A DNA stretch of 64,000 nt from assembly GCA_002359735.1 (NCBI GenBank), contig DENS01000002.1, forward strand, positions 198,666-262,665, in the 5' to 3' direction. Below, piece by piece: positions 27,091 through 36,692 of the stretch. The translations under genes were made by a program, and so were the position numbers. The notes under the pieces were generated by a model. It was given only the letters and a program-made list of their open reading frames with translations, made no database searches and had not been told where the DNA came from. Each line of letters starts with the position of its first letter. The stretch's first letter is position 1. This DNA comes from Micavibrio sp. UBA2638 (GTDB taxonomy: Bacteria > Pseudomonadota > Alphaproteobacteria > Micavibrionales > Micavibrionaceae).

Positions 27091-28023
27091 ATGAGCATTC
27101 TAGTCATTGCAGAACACGACAATCAAACAATCAAGCCCTCGACACTCAGCACCATTACCGCCGCGCGCAAAATTGATTCTGATGTGCATTTGCTGGTTGC
27201 CGGGCATAATATGGACGGGGCCCTTGCGCAAGCTGCAAACATTCACGGCATCATGAAGGTATTAAAGGCCGAACATAGCGGGCTGGAACATGCCCTTGCG
27301 GAAAACCTGAGCCGCGTCATTTGTGATTTGGCCGATCATTACACGCATATTCTGGCCCCGGCCACGACATTCGGCAAAAATGTTATGCCCCGCGTTGCCG
27401 CCTTGCTGGATACGCAACAGATTTCCGATATTACCGCCGTTATTGATGGGGATACGTTTGAACGTCCCATCTATGGCGGACAGGCCATTGCCACCGTAAA
27501 ATCCAGTGACACAAAAAAGATTGTTACGGTCAGGTCCACCATGTTTGATGCGGTGACCCCCGAAGGCGGGAATGCCCCGACCGAAGAGGTCACCGCCCAT
27601 GCCGATTTTGATAAAACAGCCTTTATTTCGCTGGAAGAATCAAAATCAGACCGCCCTGAACTGACATCGGCGGGTATTGTGGTATCCGGGGGCCGCGGCG
27701 TTGGTTCCGGGGATGATTTCACCAAGCTGATTGAACCTTTGGCCGATAAGCTCGGTGCGGCTGTGGGCGCATCCCGCGCAGCGGTTGATGCGGGATATGT
27801 CCCCAATGATTATCAAGTTGGCCAGACCGGAAAAATTGTGGCCCCCGATCTTTACATGGCCATCGGCATCTCCGGTGCAATCCAGCACCTGGCGGGGATG
27901 AAAGATTCCAAGGTTATTGTGGCCATCAACAAGGACGAAGACGCCCCCATCTTTCAGGTTGCTGATTACGGCCTGGTCGCCGATTTGTTCGAGACCGTAC
28001 CCGAATTAATGCAAAAACTATAA
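27091..28023 (+). CDS. etfA: Electron transfer flavoprotein subunit alpha
   Basis: FAD-binding alpha subunit of ETF. The C-terminal FAD domain shows VVSGGRGVGS near residue 193, GQTGKIVAPDLY and the closing AINKDEDAPIF motif. The N-terminal domain pairs with EtfB. A GAGGAAG ribosome site precedes it. The length of 310 aa is standard. No terminator is obvious in the 55 bp before the next gene. Confidence 0.97.
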   Translation: MSILVIAEHDNQTIKPSTLSTITAARKIDSDVHLLVAGHNMDGALAQAANIHGIMKVLKAEHSGLEHALAENLSRVICDLADHYTHILAPATTFGKNVMPRVAALLDTQQISDITAVIDGDTFERPIYGGQAIATVKSSDTKKIVTVRSTMFDAVTPEGGNAPTEEVTAHADFDKTAFISLEESKSDRPELTSAGIVVSGGRGVGSGDDFTKLIEPLADKLGAAVGASRAAVDAGYVPNDYQVGQTGKIVAPDLYMAIGISGAIQHLAGMKDSKVIVAINKDEDAPIFQVADYGLVADLFETVPELMQKL

Positions 28024-28078
28024 TTTTATTGACATAAACACAATAAGGTGTCAGTTTACAAAAAACTGGAGACTCATT

Positions 28079-28378
28079 ATGAAAAAAACTTTTGCAGCAC
28101 TATCAGCCGCCCTCTTAATGAACGGATGTTCGGAAGTTACATTACATCTGCCTGAATCAGGTGTTTATGATTGCCACAACGCAGTTGACGGGCGTGAATT
28201 TTCTTTTGATACACAAAACAAATTGCATCTGGCAGAAGATTTCAACGCAATTTCATTGATTTTTAAAGACATCCACACCGGTAACCATATTCAGATTAGA
28301 AGCAATGAAAATTGGACTTGCACAGGGCCAGAAGGAAGCCAAGTTCATTTCGGCTCTAACCTGTCATTAAGCGTGTAA
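28079..28378 (+). CDS. Small exported protein, likely lipoprotein
   Basis: A 99-residue protein, not recognised. The N-terminus MKKTFAALSAALLMNGC resembles a lipoprotein signal with Cys17 as the modified residue, although Met and Asn precede the Gly. The mature part is about 80 residues with two further cysteines (YDCHN and WTCTG) that could form a disulfide, as in many small beta-domain exported proteins. A consensus-like TTGACA lies about 45 bp upstream but has no convincing partner. It is convergent with the pentapeptide gene across 2 bp. Confidence 0.65.
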   Translation: MKKTFAALSAALLMNGCSEVTLHLPESGVYDCHNAVDGREFSFDTQNKLHLAEDFNAISLIFKDIHTGNHIQIRSNENWTCTGPEGSQVHFGSNLSLSV

Positions 28379-28380
28379 CG

Positions 28381-29691
28381 CTAGTCGTCATCTTTATGAC
28401 CACCAAGTTTAAAAACAGGCTTGGATTCGTCTTTGTCGAATATCGCCCCTTCCGTCTGGGCCTCGTCTAATATCGTCTTGGTCAGGATTGCGCCGGTAAA
28501 ATCAGCGCCGCGCAAATCCGCGCCAGTCAGATCGGCATAGGATAGATCGGCCCCATGAAAAACCGCATTTTTCAATTGCCCGCCCTGCCAGTCAACATAA
28601 CGCAACTTGGCGCCGGTAAAATTACAGGGGCTAAAGCGCTTGGTACTGCTGCCGCCGCCGAACATTAATGCACTACAGTTGCTGCCGCGCAGGGTAGCAT
28701 GGGAAAAATTGGCTTCTTTAAAACTGGAGCCGCGCAGATCGGATTCCTCAAGATCACAATTGCGGAAATCAGACCCGTCCAATGTGGCACTTTGCAGTTG
28801 GACCTGATACATATTCATGCCAAAAAACTTCGTGCCCATTGCCTTAATGGCTGTCATTTTTTCCTGCTTCAGCGTTTTCAAAAAACGCATATCGATACCG
28901 CTTAAATCCAGTTGTGCGCCGCTGGAGCCCGCGCTGGCCACCCAATCTTTGTGCTTTTCAATCAAATTCGCCAATGGTTCATCCAGATCAGACACTGACC
29001 GGCCGATATTTTCATCGGTAATGGCGTGGTCAAGATCAACCTTTGACCGTTTTAAATCATCAATCGAAACCCCGGTTAAAATAGCCGATTTTAAATTGGC
29101 ACCACCAAATTTGGCTCCCCCGATATCGGCGCCGGATAAATCAGCCCCTTCCAGCTGGGCATTGGACAGATCCGCCCCGCTCATATTCGCACCGGCCATA
29201 ATGGCATCGGAAAAATCCGCTTGCGAGGCCATAGACCCGGCCAGCTTTGCCCCGCTAAGGTTTGCCCCGCGGAAATTAACCGCACGGCCACTATCATAGC
29301 CACCGGACCCATCGGTTAAACCGCCGACACGCAAATCGGCCTTTTCCAGATCCGCCCCTTCCATTGAGGCGCTTTCAATGCGGGCGCCGCGTAAATCGGC
29401 CCGTATAAATTTTGTATTATCCAGATTGGAATTTGATAAATCACAAGCATAAAGCGAGGCCTCTTGAAAATTCGCCCCCGATAAATCCATGGATGTCATC
29501 ATACACCCCATAAAATTGGCCTGTTTTAAATTCTGATCTTTTAATGTGAGCCCGGAAATATCGGTATTTTTCAGCATCGCCCGGCGCCCGCCAAGGCGCC
29601 CGTCCAAAAACCTGACGTGAAGACGCACCATCGCATCCAGCTGATCTTGTGAAATGCGCTCTAATGCTTGATTGGCTGTATTTTCTTGCAT
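28381..29691 (-). CDS. Pentapeptide-repeat protein
   Basis: Protein of 436 residues built from pentapeptide repeats of the form A(D/N)LXX, which fold as a right-handed quadrilateral beta-helix. Repeats run in two blocks, about residues 45-215 and 275-425, separated by a linker that contains RSKVDLDHAITDENIG. There is no signal peptide, so it is probably cytoplasmic. Some pentapeptide proteins mimic DNA and bind gyrase, but nothing here shows that. The N-terminal 40 residues are non-repetitive and may mediate partner binding. Its promoter should lie in the 190-bp gap shared with the lipoprotein-lysA unit. Confidence 0.88.
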   Translation of the reverse strand: MQENTANQALERISQDQLDAMVRLHVRFLDGRLGGRRAMLKNTDISGLTLKDQNLKQANFMGCMMTSMDLSGANFQEASLYACDLSNSNLDNTKFIRADLRGARIESASMEGADLEKADLRVGGLTDGSGGYDSGRAVNFRGANLSGAKLAGSMASQADFSDAIMAGANMSGADLSNAQLEGADLSGADIGGAKFGGANLKSAILTGVSIDDLKRSKVDLDHAITDENIGRSVSDLDEPLANLIEKHKDWVASAGSSGAQLDLSGIDMRFLKTLKQEKMTAIKAMGTKFFGMNMYQVQLQSATLDGSDFRNCDLEESDLRGSSFKEANFSHATLRGSNCSALMFGGGSSTKRFSPCNFTGAKLRYVDWQGGQLKNAVFHGADLSYADLTGADLRGADFTGAILTKTILDEAQTEGAIFDKDESKPVFKLGGHKDDD

Positions 29692-29880
29692 TCTTTTATT
29701 ATGGCCGACAAAGGGTTAATATTTTTTTTCCAAACATGAAAATATCACACCAAATGGTAAAAAACGTTAAAGAAACACATTTTTTGGCTTTTTCCGGTCA
29801 CGGGCTAGATTTTTGTGGTAATTTCGGTCAATCTCTTTTTAAGTCACTCACGCGTAGAACGTAGGAAAGACCACAATAAA

Positions 29881-30045
29881 ATGAAATATACCATCTTATT
29901 ACTTGCTGCTTTACCGTTGTTATCGGCCTGTGGGGTCAAACCCAATGATGTTCAGGGCTCTGATACGCATCCGCGCACTTATCCTGATATCAGCCATGAC
30001 CCGGTTCTCTATCACGGCAGGGCTGCCGCCTCACACATTCACTAA
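29881..30045 (+). CDS. LptM-like small lipoprotein upstream of lysA
   Basis: A 54-residue lipoprotein. The signal MKYTILLLAALPLLSAC has a clean lipobox (LSAC) with Cys17, followed by GVKP, a proline-containing start typical of LptM/YifL-type short lipoproteins. The rest is polar and short. The start at this ATG is supported by a GGAAAG ribosome site. It lies 21 bp upstream of lysA, a placement seen in many alphaproteobacteria. LptM in E. coli assists LptD assembly; that function is only suggested here. Confidence 0.72.
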   Translation: MKYTILLLAALPLLSACGVKPNDVQGSDTHPRTYPDISHDPVLYHGRAAASHIH

Positions 30046-30066
30046 TATTCTGACACCAGGGGACCC

Positions 30067-31338
30067 ATGACCGGCTTTACACTTAAAAATGGCATTTTGC
30101 ATGCTGATAATGTTTCTTTGATCGACATTGCGCGTGAATACGGCACGCCGTCTTATGTCTACAGCGCTTCTGTCATCCGCGGCCAGTATAACGCCCTGAA
30201 AGATGCCATGGCAAAAGCCCTGCCCGCGGACCGTCAGCCCTTGCTTTGTTATGCCTGTAAAGCCAATACCAATATTGCCATCTTGAAATTGCTGCAAACG
30301 CTGGGCAGCGGTCTTGAAATTGTCTCCGAAGGGGAATTACGCAAGGGGCTAACGGCCGGTTTCACCGGAGAACAAATTATCTCAACCAGTATTGGGAAAG
30401 TCGGACCAGAGATTAAAGCCTGTCTGGAGGCAGAAATCCACCAACTGAACATCGAATCTGTGCCGGAACTGTATCACGTGAATGATGTGGCCGGTGAAAT
30501 GGGAAAAAAGGCGAAAGTCGTCTTTCGATTGAACCCGAATGTACATGCAGGGGGGCACCATAAAATTTCCACGGGGCGTAAGCGTGATAAATTCGGCTTA
30601 AGCGCCCGGCGCATCATGGAAATCTATAAAATCGCCGATGACCTGGATCATGTGGAACCGGTGGGGCTGTCCATGCATATCGGCTCACAGGTATCAAAGG
30701 TTGAGGCTTTCAAACCCGCCTTTGAGATTTTGTCTTCCATGGTTCAGGAATTGCGGGCCGAGGGGCATAGCGTGGACCGGCTGGATATCGGCGGCGGTTT
30801 TCCGATCCGTTACCAAGATGAAAAATTGATGGACCTTACGGAATACGCAAACTGGGTACGGGATATTGTCCTGCCGCTGGATACCGAGATTCAAATGGAA
30901 CCCGGGCGTTACATGGTGGGCAATTCGGGAGTTTTGCTCAGCGAAAATATTTACACAAAGCAAACGGGGGAACGTGATTTTCTGGTTCTGGATGCAGGGA
31001 TGAATGACCTGATCCGCCCCACATTATACGAGGCCTATCACAACATAACCCCTGTCACACATTTTGATCGTCCACAGCATGATTATGACGTGGTCGGGCC
31101 GATCTGCGAAAGCGGCGATACATTCGGGGAATCACGAACATTGCCGGAAGTTCATGATGGGGATCTCATCGCCATTCATTCCGCCGGGGCCTATGGTTTT
31201 TCAATGGCATCCAATTATAATTCGCGGCCCCTGCCCCCGGAAATTATGGTTGATGGGGATAAGGTATCAATCATTCGCCAAAGACAAGGGTTTTCAGATA
31301 TAATGAAGGGTGAAAACATTCCAGACTGGCTAAAATAA
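30067..31338 (+). CDS. lysA: Diaminopimelate decarboxylase
   Basis: PLP-dependent decarboxylase for the last step of lysine synthesis. The PLP-binding lysine is Lys65 in CYACKANTN; the family motifs GLSMHIGSQ, a GGGF-type phosphate loop (DIGGGFPI) and GPICESGD for substrate binding are all present. The length of 423 aa is typical. The gene is preceded by the small lipoprotein and followed 26 bp later by the TIGR02302 gene, which matches the usual alphaproteobacterial order. Confidence 0.97.
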   Translation: MTGFTLKNGILHADNVSLIDIAREYGTPSYVYSASVIRGQYNALKDAMAKALPADRQPLLCYACKANTNIAILKLLQTLGSGLEIVSEGELRKGLTAGFTGEQIISTSIGKVGPEIKACLEAEIHQLNIESVPELYHVNDVAGEMGKKAKVVFRLNPNVHAGGHHKISTGRKRDKFGLSARRIMEIYKIADDLDHVEPVGLSMHIGSQVSKVEAFKPAFEILSSMVQELRAEGHSVDRLDIGGGFPIRYQDEKLMDLTEYANWVRDIVLPLDTEIQMEPGRYMVGNSGVLLSENIYTKQTGERDFLVLDAGMNDLIRPTLYEAYHNITPVTHFDRPQHDYDVVGPICESGDTFGESRTLPEVHDGDLIAIHSAGAYGFSMASNYNSRPLPPEIMVDGDKVSIIRQRQGFSDIMKGENIPDWLK

Positions 31339-31364
31339 GCAAAGCGCCCTATTTAATAAGGTAT

Positions 31365-34300
31365 ATGATTAACCACACGCAAACAGACCCAAGCCCCTCT
31401 CTTCGATATGCGTATGCGTTTAAGCTCAAGCGGGCATTTGCCTATGCGCTTATCTGCGCCGAACAATTCACAAAAAGCACATGGCGCATTATTTTCTGGT
31501 CAATATTTTTTGCCGGTCTTTGGATGTTGCAAATCCCGGGAATTTTTGAACAAGCCGGGCTTATTGTGACGGCGTTCCTGTTTTTTGCCGGGCTGCTTTA
31601 TTTCCTTGCCGTCGATATGAAACGTTTCAACTGGCCCGCACGGGCCCAGATTTATCGCAGGCTGGAAATCGAAAGCGGGTTACGGCATCGCCCTCTCTCT
31701 GAACAAGGGGACAGGCCGGTTTTATCGTCCACCCCGCATAGTTTTGCCCTGTGGCAAATTGAACAAAAAAGGCGACAAAAAGACATTGCGCGGATTAAAT
31801 TCATCAAATGGCGCACTTATTTATCGGCCTATGATCCCTATGGCCTCAGGCTTGTGGCCGTACTGGTATTTGCCGCCGGCATAATGGTGGCGGGCAATGA
31901 GTGGAACAACCGTATCATTCAAGGGTTGATTCCGCTGGACTGGTCTGGACAGAACAGCCAAATGCCACCCGTCATCGTCACTATCACCCCCCCGGACTAT
32001 ACAAAACTGGGGCAGATCGTCTTGCAAAAACCCAGCGATGTTAAACAAATGATCGCCATCCCCGAACAAAGCCGAATTAAAATCCTGATGAGCAAGGCCG
32101 TTGTCAGGCCGCATATTACCAACCAGGGGGATAGCCGCCCCTTAGACCTGATCGAAGATGGCGGCTACGAGCTGCAATGGCTGGCGCAAATTCCCCGGCA
32201 TGATACAAATTACACAAGCAATGGCGGTAAAGGTGCTGATAGTAACGAAAGCACCAAAGCCTATCATCTGGCGGTGAAGCAATTCCTGTTCACCAATTTT
32301 GCCTTTGATTACACCATTACACCGGACACCCCGCCGCAAATTGCCTTGCAACCGTTAACCGAACAAGAAATCAACAATATCAAGCAACAGCGAAAAAAAC
32401 AGGCCGAATGGGCCGGCATGAAAAAACAAATGGAAGACTTTATCCGTCAGGAAGAGGAATTCTATACCCCGGAGAATAAGAAAGAGAAAGAACCGCAGGG
32501 TGATACGAAGGGCAATCAGGGCAGCGCAGAACATCAAGATCCCCCTGATAATGCTGATATAGCCGGAAATGCGAAAAATGAAACCGGCACCGAAACAACA
32601 ACGAAAGAGGCCGAATCAGAATTGGCGCAGGCTGCCCCCGCCCCCATCAAGCGGGAGCCCAAAATCTTGAGCGATGGCCAAATCCAGATCCCGCTGAGCG
32701 TAAAAGATGATTATGGCGTAAAAACCCTGTCGATGCGCATGACATTATCACCGGACATCACGGACCCGCCGCTGGGCTCGGGCGTGCAACAGGATCGTTC
32801 GGTCATGTCACCGGCCGGGCAGGATTTTAAATTATCCCCTGTTTACGACTTCACCAATCACCCCTGGGCAGGCTTGCCGGTTGAAATAAAGCTCCGCGTT
32901 ACGGATTTCATTGGACAGACGGCCGACCTTACGCCCATAAGCCTGACCCTGCCCGAACGGGATTTTAAACATCCGGTGGCGCGGCAACTGGTATCGTTAC
33001 GCAAAGAGATAGCATGGGCGCCGGTGGCCGCGGCCCCAAAAGTTCAATATCAACTGGAACAATTGCTGGCCTACCCGCAGGATTTCCAAAATGATTTGGT
33101 TGTCTATCTGGCCATCAAAACCGCCGCCGCACGTTTGCATTATTCGGCTGGTTCGCAATCGATCATGCATGAAGACAGCCGCGCCGTCATGGCCTTGCTG
33201 TGGGATGCGGCGCTTCGCATTGAAGGCGGTGACCTGTCGATAGCCGCGCGCACTTTGCGCTATGCGCAAATGGCGTTAGAAACCGCCCTGCGAAACCCGG
33301 AACTGGGCCAGGATGATATTACAAGCCTGATGAGTGAATTACGCCAGGCCATGGGCGCGTATCTGCAAGAGTTTCAAAAAGAATTACAAAAACAGTTTTC
33401 CGAGGGTAAAAATCTGCTACTGACTCCTGATGCCCTGGCCGAGCTGATGAGCCCGGAAGACCTGGCGCAGTTTCTCGGCAAGATGGAAAATGAAATGCGC
33501 GATGGCAATAATCAACGTGCGCAAGGCATGCTCTCGCAATTACAACGCATGCTGGATATGCTGAACCCGAATATGACCCTGCCCTTGCCCGAAGACGTGC
33601 AGTTCATGGCCGATAGCGTCAGCGACCTGCAACAATTAATTGATAATCAAACCGCTTTGCTGGAACAGACCGAAGAACAAAAACAAGATATGGACGAACA
33701 AACAAAAGAAGCCACGGGCTTTGGAAATTTGCTACCTCAAAATTCAGATTTATTCCTGCAATGGGGAATTGGCGATTTGCCCCCACCCCCCAGTGCAAAA
33801 GATCATTCCAGCAAGAAAACCATTCAGGACATGCACCTCAATCACAATGAACAGCAAGCCTTGCGTTATGTTTTGGGACAACTCATGCTGGAATCAGATA
33901 CTTACATGGGAAAAATACCGGAAAAAATGGGTCTTGCCGAACGTGAAATGTATTTTTCAGCCGATGATTTACAGGAAAGTCTGCCAGACCAGTCTATACC
34001 GCATCAGGAACTGGCGATTGAATATCTGAAACAGGCGCAACAGGAAATGCAGGAAGATCTGGCCAAGCGTATTGAGCAAATGACCGGCGGGGACCAAAAT
34101 TCAATGCCTGGCGGCAAACAGCCCTTTGGCGGGCTTGGTGATAAATTTGCGCAAGGCCAGGGGCAACGCTATGACCCGCTGGGCCGCCCGCTTGAAGGAG
34201 GCCAAGGAGGACGTGATCAGAATGGCTACCCTGATTCTAATGTGAAGATTCCTGATGAGGCGGAGCGGAAACGTGTGGAGGAGATTCTTCGGACCCTGCG

Positions 34301-34373
34301 TGAGCGTTCGGGTGAGCTGTTTCGTCCGCGTGAGGAGCTGGAGTATTTCCGTCGTCTTCTAAGGCAATTTTAG
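31365..34373 (+). CDS. TIGR02302/DUF4175 family membrane protein
   Basis: Large alphaproteobacterial envelope protein of unknown function (1002 aa). Three hydrophobic segments near residues 45-65, 68-88 and 160-180 anchor the N-terminus. A mixed beta region follows, then a charged low-complexity stretch (about 340-420), a second beta domain (about 425-530), and a long helical, Gln/Glu-rich part with Met/Leu heptads suggestive of coiled coil. The conserved end contains RERSGELFRPREELEYFRRLL. Its last 137 bp overlap, tail to tail, the end of the minus-strand DUF3426 gene, and codon choice changes to GAG- and CGT-rich there. Confidence 0.9.
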   Translation: MINHTQTDPSPSLRYAYAFKLKRAFAYALICAEQFTKSTWRIIFWSIFFAGLWMLQIPGIFEQAGLIVTAFLFFAGLLYFLAVDMKRFNWPARAQIYRRLEIESGLRHRPLSEQGDRPVLSSTPHSFALWQIEQKRRQKDIARIKFIKWRTYLSAYDPYGLRLVAVLVFAAGIMVAGNEWNNRIIQGLIPLDWSGQNSQMPPVIVTITPPDYTKLGQIVLQKPSDVKQMIAIPEQSRIKILMSKAVVRPHITNQGDSRPLDLIEDGGYELQWLAQIPRHDTNYTSNGGKGADSNESTKAYHLAVKQFLFTNFAFDYTITPDTPPQIALQPLTEQEINNIKQQRKKQAEWAGMKKQMEDFIRQEEEFYTPENKKEKEPQGDTKGNQGSAEHQDPPDNADIAGNAKNETGTETTTKEAESELAQAAPAPIKREPKILSDGQIQIPLSVKDDYGVKTLSMRMTLSPDITDPPLGSGVQQDRSVMSPAGQDFKLSPVYDFTNHPWAGLPVEIKLRVTDFIGQTADLTPISLTLPERDFKHPVARQLVSLRKEIAWAPVAAAPKVQYQLEQLLAYPQDFQNDLVVYLAIKTAAARLHYSAGSQSIMHEDSRAVMALLWDAALRIEGGDLSIAARTLRYAQMALETALRNPELGQDDITSLMSELRQAMGAYLQEFQKELQKQFSEGKNLLLTPDALAELMSPEDLAQFLGKMENEMRDGNNQRAQGMLSQLQRMLDMLNPNMTLPLPEDVQFMADSVSDLQQLIDNQTALLEQTEEQKQDMDEQTKEATGFGNLLPQNSDLFLQWGIGDLPPPPSAKDHSSKKTIQDMHLNHNEQQALRYVLGQLMLESDTYMGKIPEKMGLAEREMYFSADDLQESLPDQSIPHQELAIEYLKQAQQEMQEDLAKRIEQMTGGDQNSMPGGKQPFGGLGDKFAQGQGQRYDPLGRPLEGGQGGRDQNGYPDSNVKIPDEAERKRVEEILRTLRERSGELFRPREELEYFRRLLRQF

Positions 34374-35058
34374 AAACTGCCGACTGATTTACGCTCTCTC
34401 CGCCAGGCAGAACAAAACGCAAAAATACCTCACTGGCCCCCTCAACATCCATCAAAGACGCGCCCAGCGCCATGACGCCCTCGGCCTCTACGCTCGGGCT
34501 CGCGGGTTCAATCAACGCCTGTGCCAGGGTTTCCCCAGTATCACCGCGAATATCAACCGCCATCATCGGAACGCGCACCTCTTGATTGGTCAGGTTAATA
34601 ATTGAACCGGATATTACAATCTTACCGTCACGGCCGGCCGTGGCCCGCATTTTATCAAACACAAGGCCCTGCCCGGGCAGGCGGACATCAATGCCAAAGG
34701 CTTTATACACCACATGACTTGGCGGCCATGCATTGACAATTGGTTTGTTCAAAAATAATAAAACGGCCGCCACCAAAACAAAAACGATTGCCGCAGCAAT
34801 GGCACCGCCAATTGTGTTGGGCGCTGTGCCGGTATCATCATTTTTAACGGCCGGAACATTTGATCCTTTGGGAATCGGCTTGACAGAGTCTGGAATTTCC
34901 TGCGGTTTATCTTCAAAATTCTCGCGCAATTCTTCAGGGTCAGGCAGCTGAAACCATGTTTCACCACAGCTGGAACACTTTACCTTTCGCCCGTCCGGCG
35001 CCAAAACAAACGCGGACAGCAAAAATCTGGTTGTACATTTCGGACACGTCAGAATCAA
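34237..35058 (-). CDS. Zinc-ribbon DUF3426 membrane protein
   Basis: Protein of 273 residues with an N-terminal MJ0042-type zinc ribbon, Cys5, Cys8, Cys28 and Cys31, a linker, a transmembrane helix at about 83-103, and a DUF3426 beta domain at about 120-230 predicted to lie in the periplasm. The C-terminal 45 residues are Pro/His/Glu-rich and poorly conserved in character; they are encoded opposite the conserved end of the TIGR02302 gene. The family is typically found beside ftsEX in alphaproteobacteria. Here the orientation is opposite to ftsE. Function unknown. Confidence 0.85.
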   Translation of the reverse strand: MILTCPKCTTRFLLSAFVLAPDGRKVKCSSCGETWFQLPDPEELRENFEDKPQEIPDSVKPIPKGSNVPAVKNDDTGTAPNTIGGAIAAAIVFVLVAAVLLFLNKPIVNAWPPSHVVYKAFGIDVRLPGQGLVFDKMRATAGRDGKIVISGSIINLTNQEVRVPMMAVDIRGDTGETLAQALIEPASPSVEAEGVMALGASLMDVEGASEVFLRFVLPGGESVNQSAVSKIALEDDGNTPAPHADETAHPNAHAGSEESPPHVSAPPHQESSH

Positions 35059-35169
35059 AGTTGGTTATACCTTTTTAAGAATCCTTTTAATCACACATCT
35101 GATTTAGTATTTATAATGGTTAGAAACCATGCGAGCAAGCATGCATATTGCCCAAGAAGGAAGTATATC

Positions 35170-35997
35170 ATGAAACCGATCTGGACACGGATTCTATTTT
35201 TGTTGCTGTTAATGGCGTTTTTGGCCGGACAGCCCAAAGCCATGGCCGATCAAACTGATTACGCCCCGGACAACGCCATTTGCGGCATTGATAACCGCGG
35301 GTGTGTGTTGCGTAACTTACGGCATTATGCGCAGAAAATTGAAAAAAGCACCTGGCGCGACCAAACCTTTCGTGAACTGGCAAAATCATATGCGGCCGAT
35401 GGTTATATTGATATCGCCATTTCTATTATTGATGATATTAACAGCCCGGATACCAAGGCCATGACCATTCGCGGCATTGGCATGGAAATGGCCCGGCTGG
35501 GCTACGATCAAGACCGCCTGAGCAGAGAATTTGATAAATTACGCGCCGCGGCCGAACGCATTGACCATCCGCCCTCTTACGCCATTGCCCTGACCTATAT
35601 TGCCATGGGACAGGCGTTTGCCGGTGATAATGACGGATCGTGGGAAACCGCCGCCAGCATGACCAACGCAGCATTGCGCCACAAGGCCTATGGGGAAACA
35701 GCGGAAATTCAGGCGGAAAAAGGCAATTTTGACGCCGCCATGAAAAGCATCGGCTTTATTGATGATGAAGCCTATCGCAACAAGGCGTATAACATTGTCT
35801 CAAAAATTCTATCCGATCATAAATATTTCGAACAGGCTTATAAGGCCGCCTTGGAAATTACCAACGACTATAAAAAATCGCAAAGCATTCAATACATGCT
35901 GGACAGGCAGAAAATACACATGGACGAACAACAGGCCGTTGACAGTCAGGGTAAGACTGACCAGACACCATTAGACCGCGGGGTTCAGACGCCATGA
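35170..35997 (+). CDS. Secreted helical-repeat protein coupled to ftsE
   Basis: Unrecognised 275-residue protein. The start at this ATG is supported by an AAGGAAG site; a longer in-frame start at 35116 adds a non-hydrophobic extension. The N-terminus is a signal peptide ending near AMA (residue 26), so the protein is periplasmic. Two cysteines (38 and 45) may pair. The rest is all-helical with TPR/SEL1-like repeats of about 30-35 residues, such as ELAKSYAADGYIDIA and EIQAEKGNFDAA. Its stop codon overlaps the ftsE start (ATGA), so it is translationally coupled. A periplasmic partner of FtsEX is a reasonable hypothesis, not a shown function. Confidence 0.78.
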   Translation: MKPIWTRILFLLLLMAFLAGQPKAMADQTDYAPDNAICGIDNRGCVLRNLRHYAQKIEKSTWRDQTFRELAKSYAADGYIDIAISIIDDINSPDTKAMTIRGIGMEMARLGYDQDRLSREFDKLRAAAERIDHPPSYAIALTYIAMGQAFAGDNDGSWETAASMTNAALRHKAYGETAEIQAEKGNFDAAMKSIGFIDDEAYRNKAYNIVSKILSDHKYFEQAYKAALEITNDYKKSQSIQYMLDRQKIHMDEQQAVDSQGKTDQTPLDRGVQTP

Positions 35998-36692
35998 TTA
36001 AATTTGAACATGTCGGCATGCGTTATGGCGTGGGGCCAGAAGTCCTGAGCGATATCAACTTCATACTGGAACCGGGCAGCTTTCATTTTCTGACCGGTCC
36101 GTCGGGGGCCGGCAAGACATCCCTCATGAATTTAATGTTTTTGGGGCGCAAACCAACACGCGGCCTGATTTCCATGTTTGACCAGAATATCAATGATCTG
36201 GAACGGGCCAAACTGGCGCGCATTCGCCGCCGCATTGGGGTGGTCTTTCAGGAATTCCGCTTATTACCGCATTTATCGGCGTTTGATAATGTGGCGCTGC
36301 CTTTGCGCATTTTGGGACGGCCGGAACGGGAGATTCGCAACAATGTGAATGAATTGCTGGAATGGGTTGGGCTTGGTGATTATATGAAATCACTGCCGCT
36401 GACCCTGTCAGGCGGGCAGCAACAGCGCGTGGCCATTGCCCGCGCCGTAATCGGCCGCCCGAAACTATTGCTGGCCGATGAACCGACCGGAAATCTGGAT
36501 GATGAAATCGGGCTGCGTCTGATGAATTTATTTGATCAGTTAAACCGCATGGGAACAACCATAGTTATTGCCACGCACTCCCAGCACCTCATGGATAAAT
36601 TCGAACATCCGCGCATGGTTTTGGGGGATGGAACCTTAAAAATCAATGCACCGAAAAACTGGATTCAGAAAAAAATAAAGGGGGTCTTCTAG
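35994..36692 (+). CDS. ftsE: Cell-division ATP-binding protein FtsE
   Basis: ATPase of the FtsEX complex, which couples cytokinesis to peptidoglycan hydrolase activation. Walker A GPSGAGKT at residues 35-42, the ABC signature LSGGQQQRVAIARA near 137 and Walker B LLLADEPTGNLD are intact. The length of 232 aa is normal. It starts inside the stop of the secreted repeat protein and ftsX follows directly with no gap, so the three should be made together. Confidence 0.96.
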   Translation: MIKFEHVGMRYGVGPEVLSDINFILEPGSFHFLTGPSGAGKTSLMNLMFLGRKPTRGLISMFDQNINDLERAKLARIRRRIGVVFQEFRLLPHLSAFDNVALPLRILGRPEREIRNNVNELLEWVGLGDYMKSLPLTLSGGQQQRVAIARAVIGRPKLLLADEPTGNLDDEIGLRLMNLFDQLNRMGTTIVIATHSQHLMDKFEHPRMVLGDGTLKINAPKNWIQKKIKGVF

